Source: Epiperipatus broadwayi (lineage: Eukaryota; Onychophora; Udeonychophora; Euonychophora; Peripatidae). Taken from it: 64,000 bases of DNA. The DNA lies in the NCBI GenBank assembly GCA_028023455.1, contig JAQFVV010000283.1:682001-746000 (forward strand), written 5' to 3'. Of the stretch, positions 38,396 through 50,398 are shown piece by piece (the first letter of the stretch is position 1; each line of letters opens with the position of its first letter). The translations under genes were made by a program, and so were the position numbers. The notes beneath the pieces were generated by a model. That model did not search any database. It had not been told where the DNA came from and was given only the letters and a program-made list of their open reading frames with translations.

Positions 38396-40647
38396 TAGTA
38401 GTCAAAAAGAAAGATGGATCCATTAGAGTCTGTCTGGATGCCCGTACACTTAACCAGCATACTGTCCCAGAGCATGACATACCATCACCTATTCAGGAAT
38501 TATTGATGAAGTTCAAAGGGAAGAGCATATTCTCCACATTTGATTTAACCGCCAGCTATTGGCAAATCCCACTCCACAAAAATGATCAAAAGTATACGGC
38601 ATTCCGTTACCAGGGCCAATCTTATATTTTTCAAAGGATGCCCTTTGGTTTAATTAATAGTGGGGCTGGCCTTATCAGATGCTTGAATATGGTCTTTTCA
38701 AAAGAACTGAAAAATTTGTTAGTTATATATGTCGATGATATTGTCATTGCTTCGGAAAATTTAAATGATCATTTACAGCATCTTAGCATGTTTCTTTGTG
38801 AGTGTTCAGATAACAATATAAAAGTCAACTTAGAAAAATGTATTTTAATTGCCCGAGAAATCTCTTTTCTTGGTCATTTGGTTAGTGCTGAAGGGGTCAA
38901 ACCTCACCCAGACAAAATTGCCGCCATTCAAAGGTTTCCCGTCCCCAAAACCAGAAAGCTTTTGAGATCGTTTTTGGGACTGTGTAATTACTATCACAGG
39001 TTTTATAAAAAATTTTCATATGATACTATGCACTTATCTGTTTTATTAAAAAAGTGTGAAAAGTGGAGGTGGACCCAGGAACATACAAGGGAATTTCAAA
39101 TTGTTAAAGATAACTTTTTAAAAACAGTAATTTTAGCCTATCCAGATTTAAGTAAAGAGTTCTATTTGCAAACCGACAGTAGTGGGTTTGGTTTAGGGGT
39201 GATTCTATACCAATTTAATGAGAATAAGGAACCTAGAGTCTTATATTTCTTAAGCCGACATTTAAGGGGAGCGGAACTTAACTATACCACCACAGAAAAA
39301 GAGGCATTAGCTGTTGTGTGGGGATTTCAAAAACTTAGACAGCTTTTGTTGGGATCAAAAATTATAGTATTAACTGATCATCGTAGTTTAGAGTTTCTCA
39401 ACAAGAGTTACCTTAATAATGAAAGATTAATCAGATGGAGCCTCTATCTCCAACAGTATCAGTATAAAATCATATATTGTTCAGGACAGGATAATGTCAT
39501 TGCAGATATACTTAGCCGCAATCCTGTTTGTGTTAATTATCAGAACCCCAGTACTGAAAATATAATTATTTGTAATATGTCTAGTTTGTTAAAGGAAGAA
39601 ATAGTTAGAGATTATACCAATTTAGAATTACTGCAAGCGCAGGATGCTAGGCTGGAGAGAATAGTTCACTTCTTATCAGATCCAGCTAAATTAGGTCAGA
39701 AAAGTAGATATGCTGATAGAATTAAAGAGGGATATAGGTTTAAAGATAGAATTTTAATGAAATTAAAAAGGGGAGATGAAAATTCTTGGAGAGTGATTAT
39801 TCCTTTATGTTTAGTCAATAAACTCTTAGATTATGTTCACACCCAATATGGACACTATGGAATTCAGAAAATTGAACCTATTATTAAGAAGCATTTTTAT
39901 TTTCATAAGATGTCTGAATCCATTGCCCGTAGACTTAGGGAATGCGAGATTTGTTTAAAAACTAAGTTTCAAAATAAATCGTATGTGGGAACACTTCAAC
40001 CCATACTGCCCAGTAAGCCCAATGAATTATTGGCACTGGACTTTTATGGACCACTTCCACCTTTCAACCGTCAAAAATTTATTCTTGTGATGTATGACGT
40101 TTTTACCAAATATGTCTCTGCTTACCCAGTTCCAAAAACAGATGCTAAAAATGTTATTAAGTGCTTGGAAACTTATCAAATTCCATTAATAGGAAAACCA
40201 GCTTCAATACTTACCGACCACGCTACTGCATTCATTTCTGGTACATGGAAAAAGTGGGGTAAGAAGCAAAATATTCAACATATCATGTGCTCGATTAGAA
40301 ATCCCCAATCCAATCCAAGTGAAAGAATCATGCGTGAGATAAGTAGGTTGTTCCGAGTATATATAGAATGGGATCACAAACAGTGGGTCAATAAGTTGCC
40401 ACAGGTGATTAATTATATAAATATAACTATTAATGAGTCTACTAGGATGTCTCCAATTCGGCTGCACTTTGGTAGACCTGAACCTTTACTAATCAAAACA
40501 CCGTTACCCGTAATAGTGGAAAATATTAATGTGGAACACGACCAAGCACTGGCCAGAATTAACCTTAAAAAGATGAGTGATAAACGCACTCGTTATTCCA
40601 AAACCAGTCCACATCCTTTTAAAGTCCATTGTTTTTGTTTTAATTAG
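38396..40647 (+). pseudogene. pol: Pol part 2: RT, RNase H and integrase
   Basis: The long open stretch runs from ATG 38503, but the domain starts earlier, at the 38389 break. RT motifs are FDLTASYWQIPLH, MPFGLINSGAGLIR and the catalytic YVDDIVIAS (YVDD at residues 76-79 of the open stretch). RNase H has LQTDSSGFGLG, TTTEKEALAVVW, LTDHRSL and NVIADILSR. Integrase has an HHCC zinc finger (HTQYGHYG... CEICLKTK) and a DDE core: D in LALDFYGP, D in ILTDHATAF, E in NPSERIMREI. All key residues are present. The frame ends early at 40647 because of a second indel near 40625. The RT's NSGAGLIR replaces the more common NAPATFQR-type text. Confidence 0.9.
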
Positions 40648-40825
40648 AACTCCCCATGTGAGTAATCTCCGGAAACATATGTTTAGAAAATTCATGTATC
40701 TTTATGAAGGCCCCTATGAAATTGTGAAACAAGTGGGTGAGAATGCCTTTTTAGTCTCAACCCCTGATGGAACAAGAGGTACCTATAATGCCCGAAGCTT
40801 ACTACCATATCCCAAGCAAAATTAA
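40630..40825 (+). pseudogene. pol: Pol part 3: integrase C-terminal GPY/F module
   Basis: In the next frame the integrase tail continues: VFVLIRTPHVSNLRKH, then LYEGPYEIVKQVGENAFLV, then YNARSLLPYPKQN and a stop. LYEGPYEIV is the GPY/F motif that follows the DDE core in many gypsy integrases. Nothing resembling a chromodomain follows. The open stretch starts at 40577, but only the part after the indel near 40625 is homologous. Confidence 0.8.
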
Positions 40826-40932
40826 ATCCTTTAAACTGTATTTATTCACATAAGAAAGAAGTAGGATATAAACTTAGTAATACCATAAGAAGTGTTAAAA
40901 ATGCATATATTATTTTATTTTTTATTTATTAT
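40826..40932. other. 3' untranslated interior, no env
   Basis: About 105 AT-rich bases between the pol stop and the polypurine tract. There is no room for an envelope gene. Confidence 0.7.
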
Positions 40933-40946
40933 AACGGTGGGAGAAT
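40933..40946 (+). promoter_or_regulatory. Polypurine tract
   Basis: aacggtgggagaat lies directly before the right LTR. Its G-rich purine run is where plus-strand DNA synthesis would start. Confidence 0.75.
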
Positions 40947-43900
40947 TGTAACCTAGTGTTATTGACACTTGGTTTACTTGGCATTGTTTCTGCAGGAAAA
41001 CAATGCTATTCTTTAAAGAAATAAAAAGATAAAATAATAATAGTAATAATTGATTAATAAAGTATGCTATTCACTCACTTTGGCATGTTTTGGGTGAATA
41101 ACTAATAGATTTAATAACTCAATGTCATTTTGAAAGAGATAACATGAATAATTTAATTGAGATATTAATAATTAGAGCAAATTAATATGGTATAAAAGCT
41201 AAACAGTAATTGATTTTGGATGGGTAGAGAGGGGAGTAGATGAGTGTCTTATCATAAAGCACAATAACTTCTGGTAATTTCCTTTTGTAAAAAAAAATAA
41301 ATATATAATGTTTAAAGAGTTATACATCACTGATTGTTAATTTAATGTATTTATTATTTTTTTTATATTGTCAAATTACTTTGTAATCCAGGTAAATAAT
41401 ACTAAAACTATATGATTGTAATAGGTTTTTCCTTTCTTTTGTTTATGTTATAATCAAATGATTATTTTTCTGGAAGAGGTCGCTAAAGTAAAAAAAAAAT
41501 ATATATAGTCTGCTTTTAGTTTTCAAGGAAGGAACAGTGCTGAAATTTGGTAACTCAATTTTTTCATTTTATTTTGCAGAAATAAATGTAATCAAAGTAA
41601 AATTTTAATAATATAATGTGTGGCTGAATTTTTTGATAAGATATCCTGATTTTCTTTGCCATCTACCTATTTAAAGACCTTTTATACTTAAAAATTTATT
41701 GTCTCACGCTAAAGTTCAAAAATGACAGATGTAACTAAAAGAGTCACGAAAAATTATATTATATCTAAATTAAGGAAAAGAAGCGATTTCCAAGAAAAGA
41801 TTAATTATTTATTAACTTTATGTCATTTATTGATATTTTCTTGGTATAGCAAAAAAATAATAATAATAATAATTGAAAGAAATATTTTGAAACCAAGGAA
41901 AATCAACTAGAAACATTTTCGCGCTCTTTCTCAATATTGTCTGCCTTTACAAGTAATGTAGTTACATACGTTAAAATATGTTTTATTCACCAAGAATTGT
42001 CTGGAAATAATAATAATGATAAATAAGATTAAATTATGCACCTGTATATTTTTTTTTAAAAATATAAAAAAAAAAATATAAACTTTCTCAGAGTAAATAT
42101 AGGAAAAGTTATATGGGGCATTCTTACGGAGAAGTTACCGTTAAAAAAATTTATAATTCCTAAAGTATGAACAAAACCAAATATCTTAGTGACTTAATGA
42201 TAAAAATAAATGATATATTATATTATACATCAGTTGGAATTATTAAAACTTCATGTACAAGTAAATTGACTGCAGTTATTATCATAATAATCTCTCGGAA
42301 AATTGCGCATTTTCGTCCATAAGTAAGCTAGCTAATAAGTATACGTATCATCAATAAAAAAAAAAATATTGTGTATGTTTATCGTCGATAGTCAAATATT
42401 CATCTATGTTAGAAGTCTATTTTTTTTTGGATCCCAAAATTGTAGCAGTTTAATTCAAGTAAGAATTAATCTTCAATTCTGCTATATGTTTCTTTACCTA
42501 ATTTATTAAACGCACAAAATAAGAGAAAACTTTTATTTAAAGGAAATAATACCATGCGTTTATTGTTTTTAAACTTGCTTCGTGAAATACGACTGGATAA
42601 AGCTCTTCACCTGGACCAATTGCTCAACAGAAAAACATTTTCTAATGAGAGAGTATGCACTTGTTAATTAATGATTGTTTAAAACTAAGTTATAAATGAT
42701 ATGTATTTTTTTTATATCACATAGATTAAAGTCTGTATGGTCAAGTGATATTTAATAGCCTTGTAATGACAAAGGTATGTTTTAATATAATTATTATAGG
42801 TTAAGTTGATATTTAACACGGGAAAAAAAAAAAAATCTATAAAATATGTTTTAATTATTACATACAATTGTAGGTAGAAATTTTGTATGTTAGATACGTA
42901 AAAGAAAAATATTTAGATATTTAAGGGGTAAAATAAATGTTGAAAATTATCAGAAGTAACTAAAAAAAAAAAAAATGCTATAACAAAATATTTCTTGTTA
43001 AAGTTTTGAAACGAATTTATACTGTATTAATTGAGGAAGTTATTCCTAATTATTCTTAAATAACACATCCACTTTATTTAGTTTAAGATAGTATGCTACC
43101 AACTATTTTGAATGTTCCTTTATTAAAATTAAAATTATTATACTTTTATTCTATGATGTCCATTGATTTCAGATGTTGATCAAAGTATACACGGTAACAT
43201 AAGTTTATTATAATCAGTGTATTTACTTATCCTGCCCAGATATAGCATTGGTATATGCTTAATATTCGCATAGGTAATAATTATAATGTATTTATTTTGT
43301 GGGATGAAAAATGATCTCCCCAAAAGCTTTGTTTTCCATGAGAGGAAGATTTTAAATATAATGTTCGGGTATGTTTATAGCCCAAGTGATTGATTCTCAT
43401 AGATAGGACGATCAAGAATTTATCTAGCATTTAGTATGCTTCATTCGTTTAAATCCCAGGAGAGGATTGTATTTGGTGTGTGTTCGTTGTATGCCCAAGT
43501 AAGAGGCAAGAAACCACCAAAATATTTTAATGTAGTAGATTACTTTACAAACCTTCGTGGTTATTCCATATTCCTCATGTGAAAATAAAGATAGCTCCAC
43601 CATGGAAGGTGTTGATTATTGTGCTTAATTTTGAAAGTTCGGGCAAGATAAAGGTTATATTGGAGGTGTTAGTTCCTCAAGATCCACTTTAGTATAAATA
43701 GTGCGTTAGTAACTAGGATCAATATCTGTATTGTGCTGCTAAATATTGCTAGTATTTGACAAGTAAATCAATGGAGAAAGTAATTAAAATTGCATAGTTT
43801 TAAAACGCTTATTTACTGAAGGAATATTCAAATGCAATATTTAATTCTGGTTAGTAATTAAATAATACTCATTTTTAAAATTATACGTATGAATAAAATT

Positions 43901-45261
43901 TGTATCATAACTTAAGTTAGCATTAAGTTAAATGTAAGATGGTAAGTGTAACTTCTGATAACTGGCCTATAATTAGAATAGGTTATCCCATTAAAGACCA
44001 TAAATAAAGTAAATGTATTAGAAATAAATTTAATATTTTGCGTATTGCATATGATGGGATTAATCATTTAAAAAAAAAAAAAAAATAGTTAGTCAATAAT
44101 TTTGAGTAAAAGCTTCTACAAGGTTATCAAAATTTAATAAACAATGTATTGGTAATGAAATGTATTTTTGGTTAATCAGTTCATATGATTGCATACAGGA
44201 GAAGTAGTAACCTCTAGTCCATAACCAAAAGATATACAGATTAATGTCAGTTATATTTTTATATTTTGTATTACTATGGGATTATTGAATAAATGTTCAT
44301 ATATTTTTTTTTGTGATAATAATAAATTATAGTCTTGTTAAAATTTGTTGTAGAGTCATTTTTTTTTCATTTTTATATGCTAAATATAAGTGTTTGCACA
44401 ATATTTGCAAAACCTTTTCTTGAGTCCGAAATCATTCCAAATTCTTAAAAACTTAATATACCAGATAAATAAAGTTAAGCAGATCGGAATATGTCATTAT
44501 ATTTTAGTTTAATGATAATTATTTATGGAGTTGAAAACTTAAGACTAAACATTCACCTTTGTATAAAAATAAAAATAAAAATGAATTTATTCCCAAACCA
44601 TTAACTTTGGTTGCACATTATTCCATTCCCGTTTAGTTAAATTGTCTAAGTAATAAATCTTAGTTATATTATTGAGTTGTCATGAATGATGGAAGGACAC
44701 AAAAAGCACCCTTGTCTTTTTATTATTCTGACTGAGATTCTGAAAAAAAAAAAAAAGGCTGTGTTATTCAAAATTATACGTCATTATTGAATAGAATTAT
44801 CATCTCTTTAAATAATATAGCAGTGGATATGAGAGATGAAGACACATTGAATTTAAGTAAAATAAATGTCTCCTATAGCCGACCAGAATGCCAGTCATAT
44901 GCGACAACACAATACTGCCGAGCATTTCCTTACATGAAACAAAGAACCCTGAGATTAATATTATTATAATTATTCTTTAAATTAATAAGTGATCAATTAT
45001 TGTTGTTATTACAATCGTGGCATGGCTTAAGAGAATTGAATGTACAATTGTATTATATGAAAAGTATTTTAGATCATATTGGAAAATTAATGGATATGTT
45101 GCTTTATTTTGGTTGCCTTAACAACAACCTGTGTAAAGTAGTGTCACAAGTGCAAATAAATTAAACTAAACTAAAGAGTTTAATAAATAAATAAACTAAA
45201 CTAAAATAAATTAAAATAATATAAATAAAATAAATAACCTACTAATTAATATTGGGTTAGA
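40947..45261 (+). repeat. Right giant LTR (4315 bp)
   Basis: Near-identical to 30433-34744. The last bases read gggttaga instead of gggttaca, so the terminal CA has probably mutated. TATA box at 43693-43700. A 62-codon frame at 41722 is broken in the left LTR by a homopolymer change. Confidence 0.95.
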
Positions 45262-45432
45262 ATATATATATTAAAGTTTACCTGTTATGTCATATAAATA
45301 GATCTAAAACATTCACTTTTAGATTTATGTACCTACATGGGGGTTTTTTTCTAGTTTATTATTATAATACTTACCAAGACTTTATGTGTTCAGGAGCAAC
45401 TTTTTACCCTGCTCTTGGGCCACAATATTCCT

Positions 45433-46531
45433 CCTTTTTAAAACTTGATTTATTATGACGATAATCATGAAAAAGAAATCGACATTTTGACTATTTTTTA
45501 TAGTCTTTTTCAAGGCACACTAAAATAATATATATATACCCAATAAATATCACATATTCCAAAAAAAAAAAAATTAAATTAATTAAAAATTACAAAATAT
45601 ATCCATAACCAAAATTTTCTTTTTTTTACCTTATCTCACTCCCCTTTCCTATTACAATCACAACTTAAACACAACTAATTCCTTTTTAAAAATCTATATA
45701 TATCAAATAAAAACTTTTAATTAAAAACCTATTATTTTCTTTTATCTTTTTCTATTAACATCCTATTTAATTCTGGTTTTATTTCATTTATGTATACATC
45801 CTCTTTTATTTTCCTTTCATTATATGACTTAATACATTCCAAAGGTTTTATTTCAAAATCCCCATGCCTAAATTTATTCTTATGAATGTAAATAGCAGAA
45901 TTTTTATCACCTAAATGATGTTTTAATCTAGTTTTTAATTTATTTTTACTAGTCCCAATATATGTCATTTATACATTCTTTCTAAAACAATTCAAACATT
46001 TTATCAAATAAACTGAATTCATAATGTCTAATCTATTGTAATCCCCATTATTATTAATTAAAAAATTTAAATTTGCTTTCTTTTTATAAACTGGACATAT
46101 TGAAACATTATATTTCCTATTAATCATTTTAACTAATTTCTTAACTTTAATAAATAAATCTTTAGATATATTAAAACCAACATAAATAATCTTTTCTCTA
46201 TTCCTATCTAATCCCATTCTGTTCCTTATTTTATTTATATTTTTATTAGAAAACAAATGTTCAACTACACCCCTAGGATAATCATTCATAAAACATTCAT
46301 TCCTAATAATATCAACCTCATTCTCAAACAAATTACTATTTGAACATAACTTAATTGCCCTAATAATATTATTATTAACAATATTAATTTTACTATGATT
46401 ATCAATATCTGAAAACCAATTATTTGATAATCCAAAAAATGTTTGTTTTTTTTCCTAAACACAGATGTTTCTATAATAACACTACCATTCCTACCAATTT
46501 TTTTTTTAATTCTAACATCCATATATTCAAT
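45433..46531 (-). mobile_element. Penelope-like element, left copy (5'-truncated)
   Basis: The left arm of an inverted pair with 46562-47432 plus 50698-50963. On the minus strand it encodes the end of the RT region and a GIY-YIG endonuclease, then a 3' untranslated tail. The tail contains ccttgaaaaagactata followed by tagtcaaaatgtc, a stem-loop typical of Penelope 3' regions. The 5' end stops within the C-terminal part of RT, at the same point as the right copy. Confidence 0.85.
45732..46522 (-). pseudogene. Penelope-like RT end and GIY-YIG endonuclease, broken
   Basis: Open stretches 46286-46522, 45969-46331 and 45732-45968 (minus strand) are one polyprotein. The first carries YMDVRIKKKIGRNGSVIIETSVFRKK, the RT C-terminal block. 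The second has FMNDYPRGVVEHLFSNKN and ends with a Cys pair, SVYLIKCLNCFRKN. The third has MTYIGTSKNKLKTRLKHHL, the GIY-YIG core. A TAA at 45969-45971 stands where the right copy has GAA, so the endonuclease is cut off. A frame break near 46450 in a T-run splits the front part. Confidence 0.85.
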
Positions 46532-46561
46532 AACATTAAAAATAAAATTTACTATGGATAA
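46532..46561. other. Spacer at the centre of the Penelope inverted repeat
   Basis: About 30 AT-rich bases separate the two arms. Both arms start with the same text, aatgttattgaatatatgga, so they were truncated at the same point. Confidence 0.8.
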
Positions 46562-46566
46562 AGAAT

Positions 46567-47377
46567 ATATTAATGTTATTGAATATATGGATGTTAGAAT
46601 TTAAAAAAAAAATTGATAGGAATGGTAGTGTTATTATAGAAACATCTGTGTTTAGGAAAAAAAAAATTTGGATTATCAAATAATTGGTTTTCAGATATTG
46701 ATAATCATAGTAAAATTAATATTGTTAATAATAAAATTATTAGGGCAATTAAGTTATGTTCAAATAGTAATTTGTTTGAGAATGAGGTTGATATTATTAG
46801 GAATGAATGTTTTATGAATGATTATCCTAGGGGTGTAGTTGAACATTTGTTTTCTAATAAAAATATAAATAAAATAAGGAATAGAATGGGATTAGATAGG
46901 AATAGGAATAGAGAAAAGATTATTTATGTTGGTTTTAATATATCTAAATATTTATTTATTAAAGTTAAGAAATTAGTTAAAATGATTAATAGGAAATATA
47001 ATGTTTCAATTTGTCCAGTTTATAAAAAGAAAGCAAATTTAAATTTTTTACTTAATAATAATGGGGATTACAATAGATTAGACATTATGAATTCAGTTTA
47101 TTTGATAAAATGTTTGAATTGTTTTAGAAAGAATGTAGAAATGACATATATTGGGACTAGTAAAAATAAATTAAAAACTAGATTAAAACAGCATTTAGGT
47201 GATAAAAATTCTGCTATTTACATTCATAAGAATAAATTTAGGCATGGGGATTTTGAAATAAAACCTTTGGAATGTATTAAGTCATATAATGAAAGGATAA
47301 TAAAAGAGGGTGTATACATAAATGAAATAAAACCAGAATTAAATAGGATGTTAATAGAAAAAGATAAAAGAAAATAA
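46567..47377 (+). pseudogene. Penelope-like RT end plus intact GIY-YIG endonuclease
   Basis: The continuous open part (46772-47377, 201 codons) starts at TTG, not ATG, and the frame is open further upstream (WFSDIDNHSKINIVNNK). It is therefore the C-terminal part of a longer protein. It contains NDYPRGVVEHLFSNKN, then MNSVYLIKCLNC and MTYIGTSKNKLKTRLKQHL, with the GIY-like and YIG motifs, the following R and the H. It ends with NEIKPELNRMLIEKDKRK. The endonuclease would nick target DNA during insertion. Homology continues upstream to 46567 across a frame break in an A-run near 46600-46665. The RT catalytic domain is absent. Confidence 0.85.
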
Positions 47378-47458
47378 TAGGTTTTTAATTAAAAGTTTTT
47401 ATTTGATATATATAGATTTTTAAAAAGGAATTCATCATCATCATCAACCATTATCAAT

Positions 47459-49198
47459 TCACTGCAGGATGAAGGTCTCTCCAAGTTTAAGCCATCTTCT
47501 CCGATATTTAGCTTCTCTTCTCCACAACACCCCTGCACATTTTCTTATTTCATCCATCCATCTCACATGTGGTCTCTTTCTGGGTCTTTTACAATCTCTT
47601 GGAATCCAGTTTAAAATTTCAATTGTCCATCTATTATCATCTCTTCTAGCAATATGTCCAGCCCAACTCCATTTCAATCTTTTAATTTTTTCAATAAGGT
47701 CAGTAACACCTGTTTGTTGTCTTACCCATACATTGCGTTTTCGATCTCTTCTTGTTACTCCCAACATACATCTCTCCATACTCCTTTGAGTAGTCTGAAG
47801 TCTCTGTATTGCTCTTCTATTAAGTGTCCAAGTCTCAGATCCATAAGTAAGAACTGGTAAAACACATTTGTTAAAAACCATCCTTTTCAAACACATAGGC
47901 ATATTTCCTTTTAGTATCAAGTTATTTCTACCAAAAGCACTCCAACCAAGTTTAATTCTATGATTAATTTCCTCCATTATGTTTCCATCTGTATTAATAA
48001 TCTGACCAAGGTATTTGTAACTGTTAACTTCTTCTAATTCTTCATAATCAATCTTTATTTTCATATTTTGAGCAAATCGATTAAACATTACTTTAGTCTT
48101 TTTAACATTTATCTTTAGTCCTACTTTTCTACTTTCATCTGCTAACTCCTGCAGCATTTCCTGCAGCTCTGAAGCATTATTTGCAAAAACAACTACATCA
48201 TCTGCGAAATCTAAATGACTTAAATACTCTCCATTTACTTTCACTCCTTTAGTTTCCCATTTTAATCCACAAAATACTTCTTGCAGAACTGCTGTAAAGA
48301 GTTTTGGAGATATGGAGTCACCTTGTCTTACACCTTCTCAATGTTGATTTTTCCAGTATCATTATGTAATCTAATTGTTGCTGTTGCATTTTTATAAATA
48401 TTTTTTAAAATATGACAATATCCTGGATCTATACCTTGATGATCCAATGCTTTAATCACTGAAGAAATGTGTATAGAATCGAATGCCTTTTCATAATCTA
48501 CAAATCCAAAACATAATGACAACTCATTCGTTTGTCCTTTCTATGACTTCTCTAAATACCTGGATATGATCTATTGTACTAAAACCACTTTTAAATCCAG
48601 CTTGTTCTCTTGGTTGGTGGAAATCCAAAGTTCTCTGTAGACGAGTTGTAATTATCTTGGTAAAAATTTTATATAAAACTGATAAAAGGCTGATAGGTCT
48701 GTAATTTCTAATATCTTCTTTATCACCTTTTTTAAATATTAATATTATTACTGCATTCTTCCAATCTTCCGGTACATCTTTATCATTTAGACATTTGGTA
48801 TATAACTTTGCTAAAATTGTTTCTAATTCTTCACCTGCTTCTTTTAATATATCAATTATAATTCCATCATTTCCTGGAGCCTTTCCTTTCTTCATACACT
48901 TAATTGCATGTCTCACTTCTTCATTTAAAATTCTGGGCAATTCGGAAGATGTAATAGATATAGGAGGTACTTGTTCTTTATTACTATATAATTCTTGATA
49001 AAAATCTTCTACCAATTTCATGATGTCATCTCTCTTTTTAGTAATAATTCCATCTTTTTTTCTTATTGCAGATAGAAATTTCCTACCAATACCAAAATTT
49101 TGTTTAACATTTTTGAGACTTTTATTTTCTTCTACAGCTTTCCTTGCTATTTCACAGTTATACTTTCTTATATCATTTTCAACTCTTTTCCGTACCAT
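47459..49198 (-). pseudogene. RTE reverse transcriptase domain, broken
   Basis: Three stretches, 48524-49198, 48328-48522 and 47459-48244, give the RT in order. They contain GKAPGNDGIIIDILKEAG, YRPISLLSVLYKIFTK, EQAGFKSGFSTIDH, then FVDYEKAFDSI, then GVRQGDSISPKLF (in the gap between the second and third stretches) and the catalytic LDFADDVVVFA. The tail has GVTRRDRKRNVWVRQQTGV and WSWAGHIARRDD, a signature of RTE elements. Frameshifts lie near 48525 (after VIERTNE) and near 48333 (after INIEK). Each looks like a one-base indel. Catalytic residues are intact, so this is a recently disabled copy. Confidence 0.9.
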
Positions 49199-49207
49199 TT
49201 TACAAAA

Positions 49208-50398
49208 TTAGAGATATTCAATTCTTTTTAATACATCATTTTTGTATATCTTCATATTCCTTCTTTTCTTCATAAATTCTCTAGTCTCAGTAGAAATTTT
49301 ATTAGTCAATTGCTGCTTTTTTCTACCAGCTATGTTTGTTGCAGTTTTTAAAAGTGTATCAGTTATTTTCATATTAATTTCATTCAAATCTGAATCATGT
49401 TCAAAATCTCCTAACACTTGAAACCTATTTGTAAGTTCTAATTTAAATTCATTAGAATGTTTCTGAAGATTAGGAATATCAACTGTAAATATTGTTTTTC
49501 TTAATAATTTTTGTCTCTCTAGTTTTACATTAACACGTAACTTACACCTTACTAATCGATGATCACTTCCTGTGTTAAATTTATTAAGAACATTACAATC
49601 TTGAAATATGTATTTTCTGTTAGTCAAAATATAATCCAATTCTGCTGTACCTTCATTTGGATGCTTCCATGTCCATTTCCTTTTAACATTTTTCTCAAAA
49701 AATGAATTCATAATATAAAGTTTTTCTTTTTCTGCAAACTCCACAAGTCTATGTCCTCTCTCATTTCTATTACCATAACCAAAATTACCTACAGCAATTT
49801 CATCTTTCATTTGTCTACCAATTCTAGCATTAAAGTCTCCCATAACAATTTTAAAATGTTGTTTACTCTGATCAAAAGCCTTTTGTACATCCATATAAAA
49901 ATCTTCTACTACTTCATCACTATGAGAACTTGTTGGGGCATAAACCTGAATTATCTGCATTTGGTATCTGCTATTAAGTTGTATAACTAATCTTGCCACT
50001 CTGTCCGATACACCAACAATCTCCACAATATTGTTCTTCCACTTTTTATTTATAATGAATCCTACTCCACTTGTATTTCCAATATGTGTGCCTTTATAAT
50101 AGAGTATATGTCCACTTTTTAAATCAATTGTTTCTTCTCCTTTTCTTCTAACTTCACAAAGTCCAATAATGTCCCATTTAATATAAGACAGTTCTTCTTC
50201 TAATTCTTGCAATCTTCCTTCACTTGAAAGTGATCTGCAGTTGTAAGTACCTAAATAAAAAGTCGTCATCAAATGGCAGCCTGGGTCCGCAATCAGGGGA
50301 TTCTTAGCACCCTCCGCCTTTGGCCACCAACCGCTGCCTTGGTTAGTGACTTTACAGCCTCCTGGGAATAAGGGCCATGCTTTATTTTTGTCTGTCAT
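49208..50398 (-). CDS. RTE apurinic-like endonuclease domain (396 aa)
   Basis: APE-type endonuclease that would nick target DNA to prime reverse transcription. All the catalytic blocks are visible: LGTYNCRSLSSEGR (N), GLCEVRRKGEE (E), IIQVYAPTSSH (Y), IVMGDFNARIG (D and N), ELDYILTNRK (D) and TGSDHRLVRCKL (D and H). The first 45 residues (from MTDKNKAWPLFPGG) are a poorly conserved leader. The frame ends at a TAA (49208-49210). Only three codons later the same frame continues as the RT, so this stop is a nonsense mutation inside one ORF. Animal gene sets often mislabel such sequences as craniofacial development protein 2-like. Confidence 0.9.
   Translation of the reverse strand: MTDKNKAWPLFPGGCKVTNQGSGWWPKAEGAKNPLIADPGCHLMTTFYLGTYNCRSLSSEGRLQELEEELSYIKWDIIGLCEVRRKGEETIDLKSGHILYYKGTHIGNTSGVGFIINKKWKNNIVEIVGVSDRVARLVIQLNSRYQMQIIQVYAPTSSHSDEVVEDFYMDVQKAFDQSKQHFKIVMGDFNARIGRQMKDEIAVGNFGYGNRNERGHRLVEFAEKEKLYIMNSFFEKNVKRKWTWKHPNEGTAELDYILTNRKYIFQDCNVLNKFNTGSDHRLVRCKLRVNVKLERQKLLRKTIFTVDIPNLQKHSNEFKLELTNRFQVLGDFEHDSDLNEINMKITDTLLKTATNIAGRKKQQLTNKISTETREFMKKRRNMKIYKNDVLKRIEYL

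Larger units (their letters stand above)
30433..45261 (+). mobile_element. Ty3/gypsy-type LTR retrotransposon with giant 4.3-kb LTRs
   Basis: A 14.8-kb element: LTR 30433-34744, interior 34745-40946, LTR 40947-45261. The LTRs start tgtaacctag and end gggttaca (left) or gggttaga (right). Both outer flanks read atatat (30427-30432 and 45262-45267), a likely target duplication inside AT repeats. The interior encodes Gag, then protease, RT, RNase H and integrase in Ty3/gypsy order, and ends with a GPY/F module. There is no chromodomain and no env frame. The two LTRs differ at about 25 positions by my visual count, so insertion was recent. Pol carries two frameshifts. LTRs this long exceed most known gypsy LTRs. 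Confidence 0.95.

Noticed and set aside
41722-41910. 62-codon LTR frame as a gene
   Set aside because: The left LTR copy is interrupted at a homopolymer, and there is no domain or independent evidence of translation.
49751-49990. Plus-strand 79-codon frame
   Set aside because: Antisense shadow of the RTE endonuclease domain.
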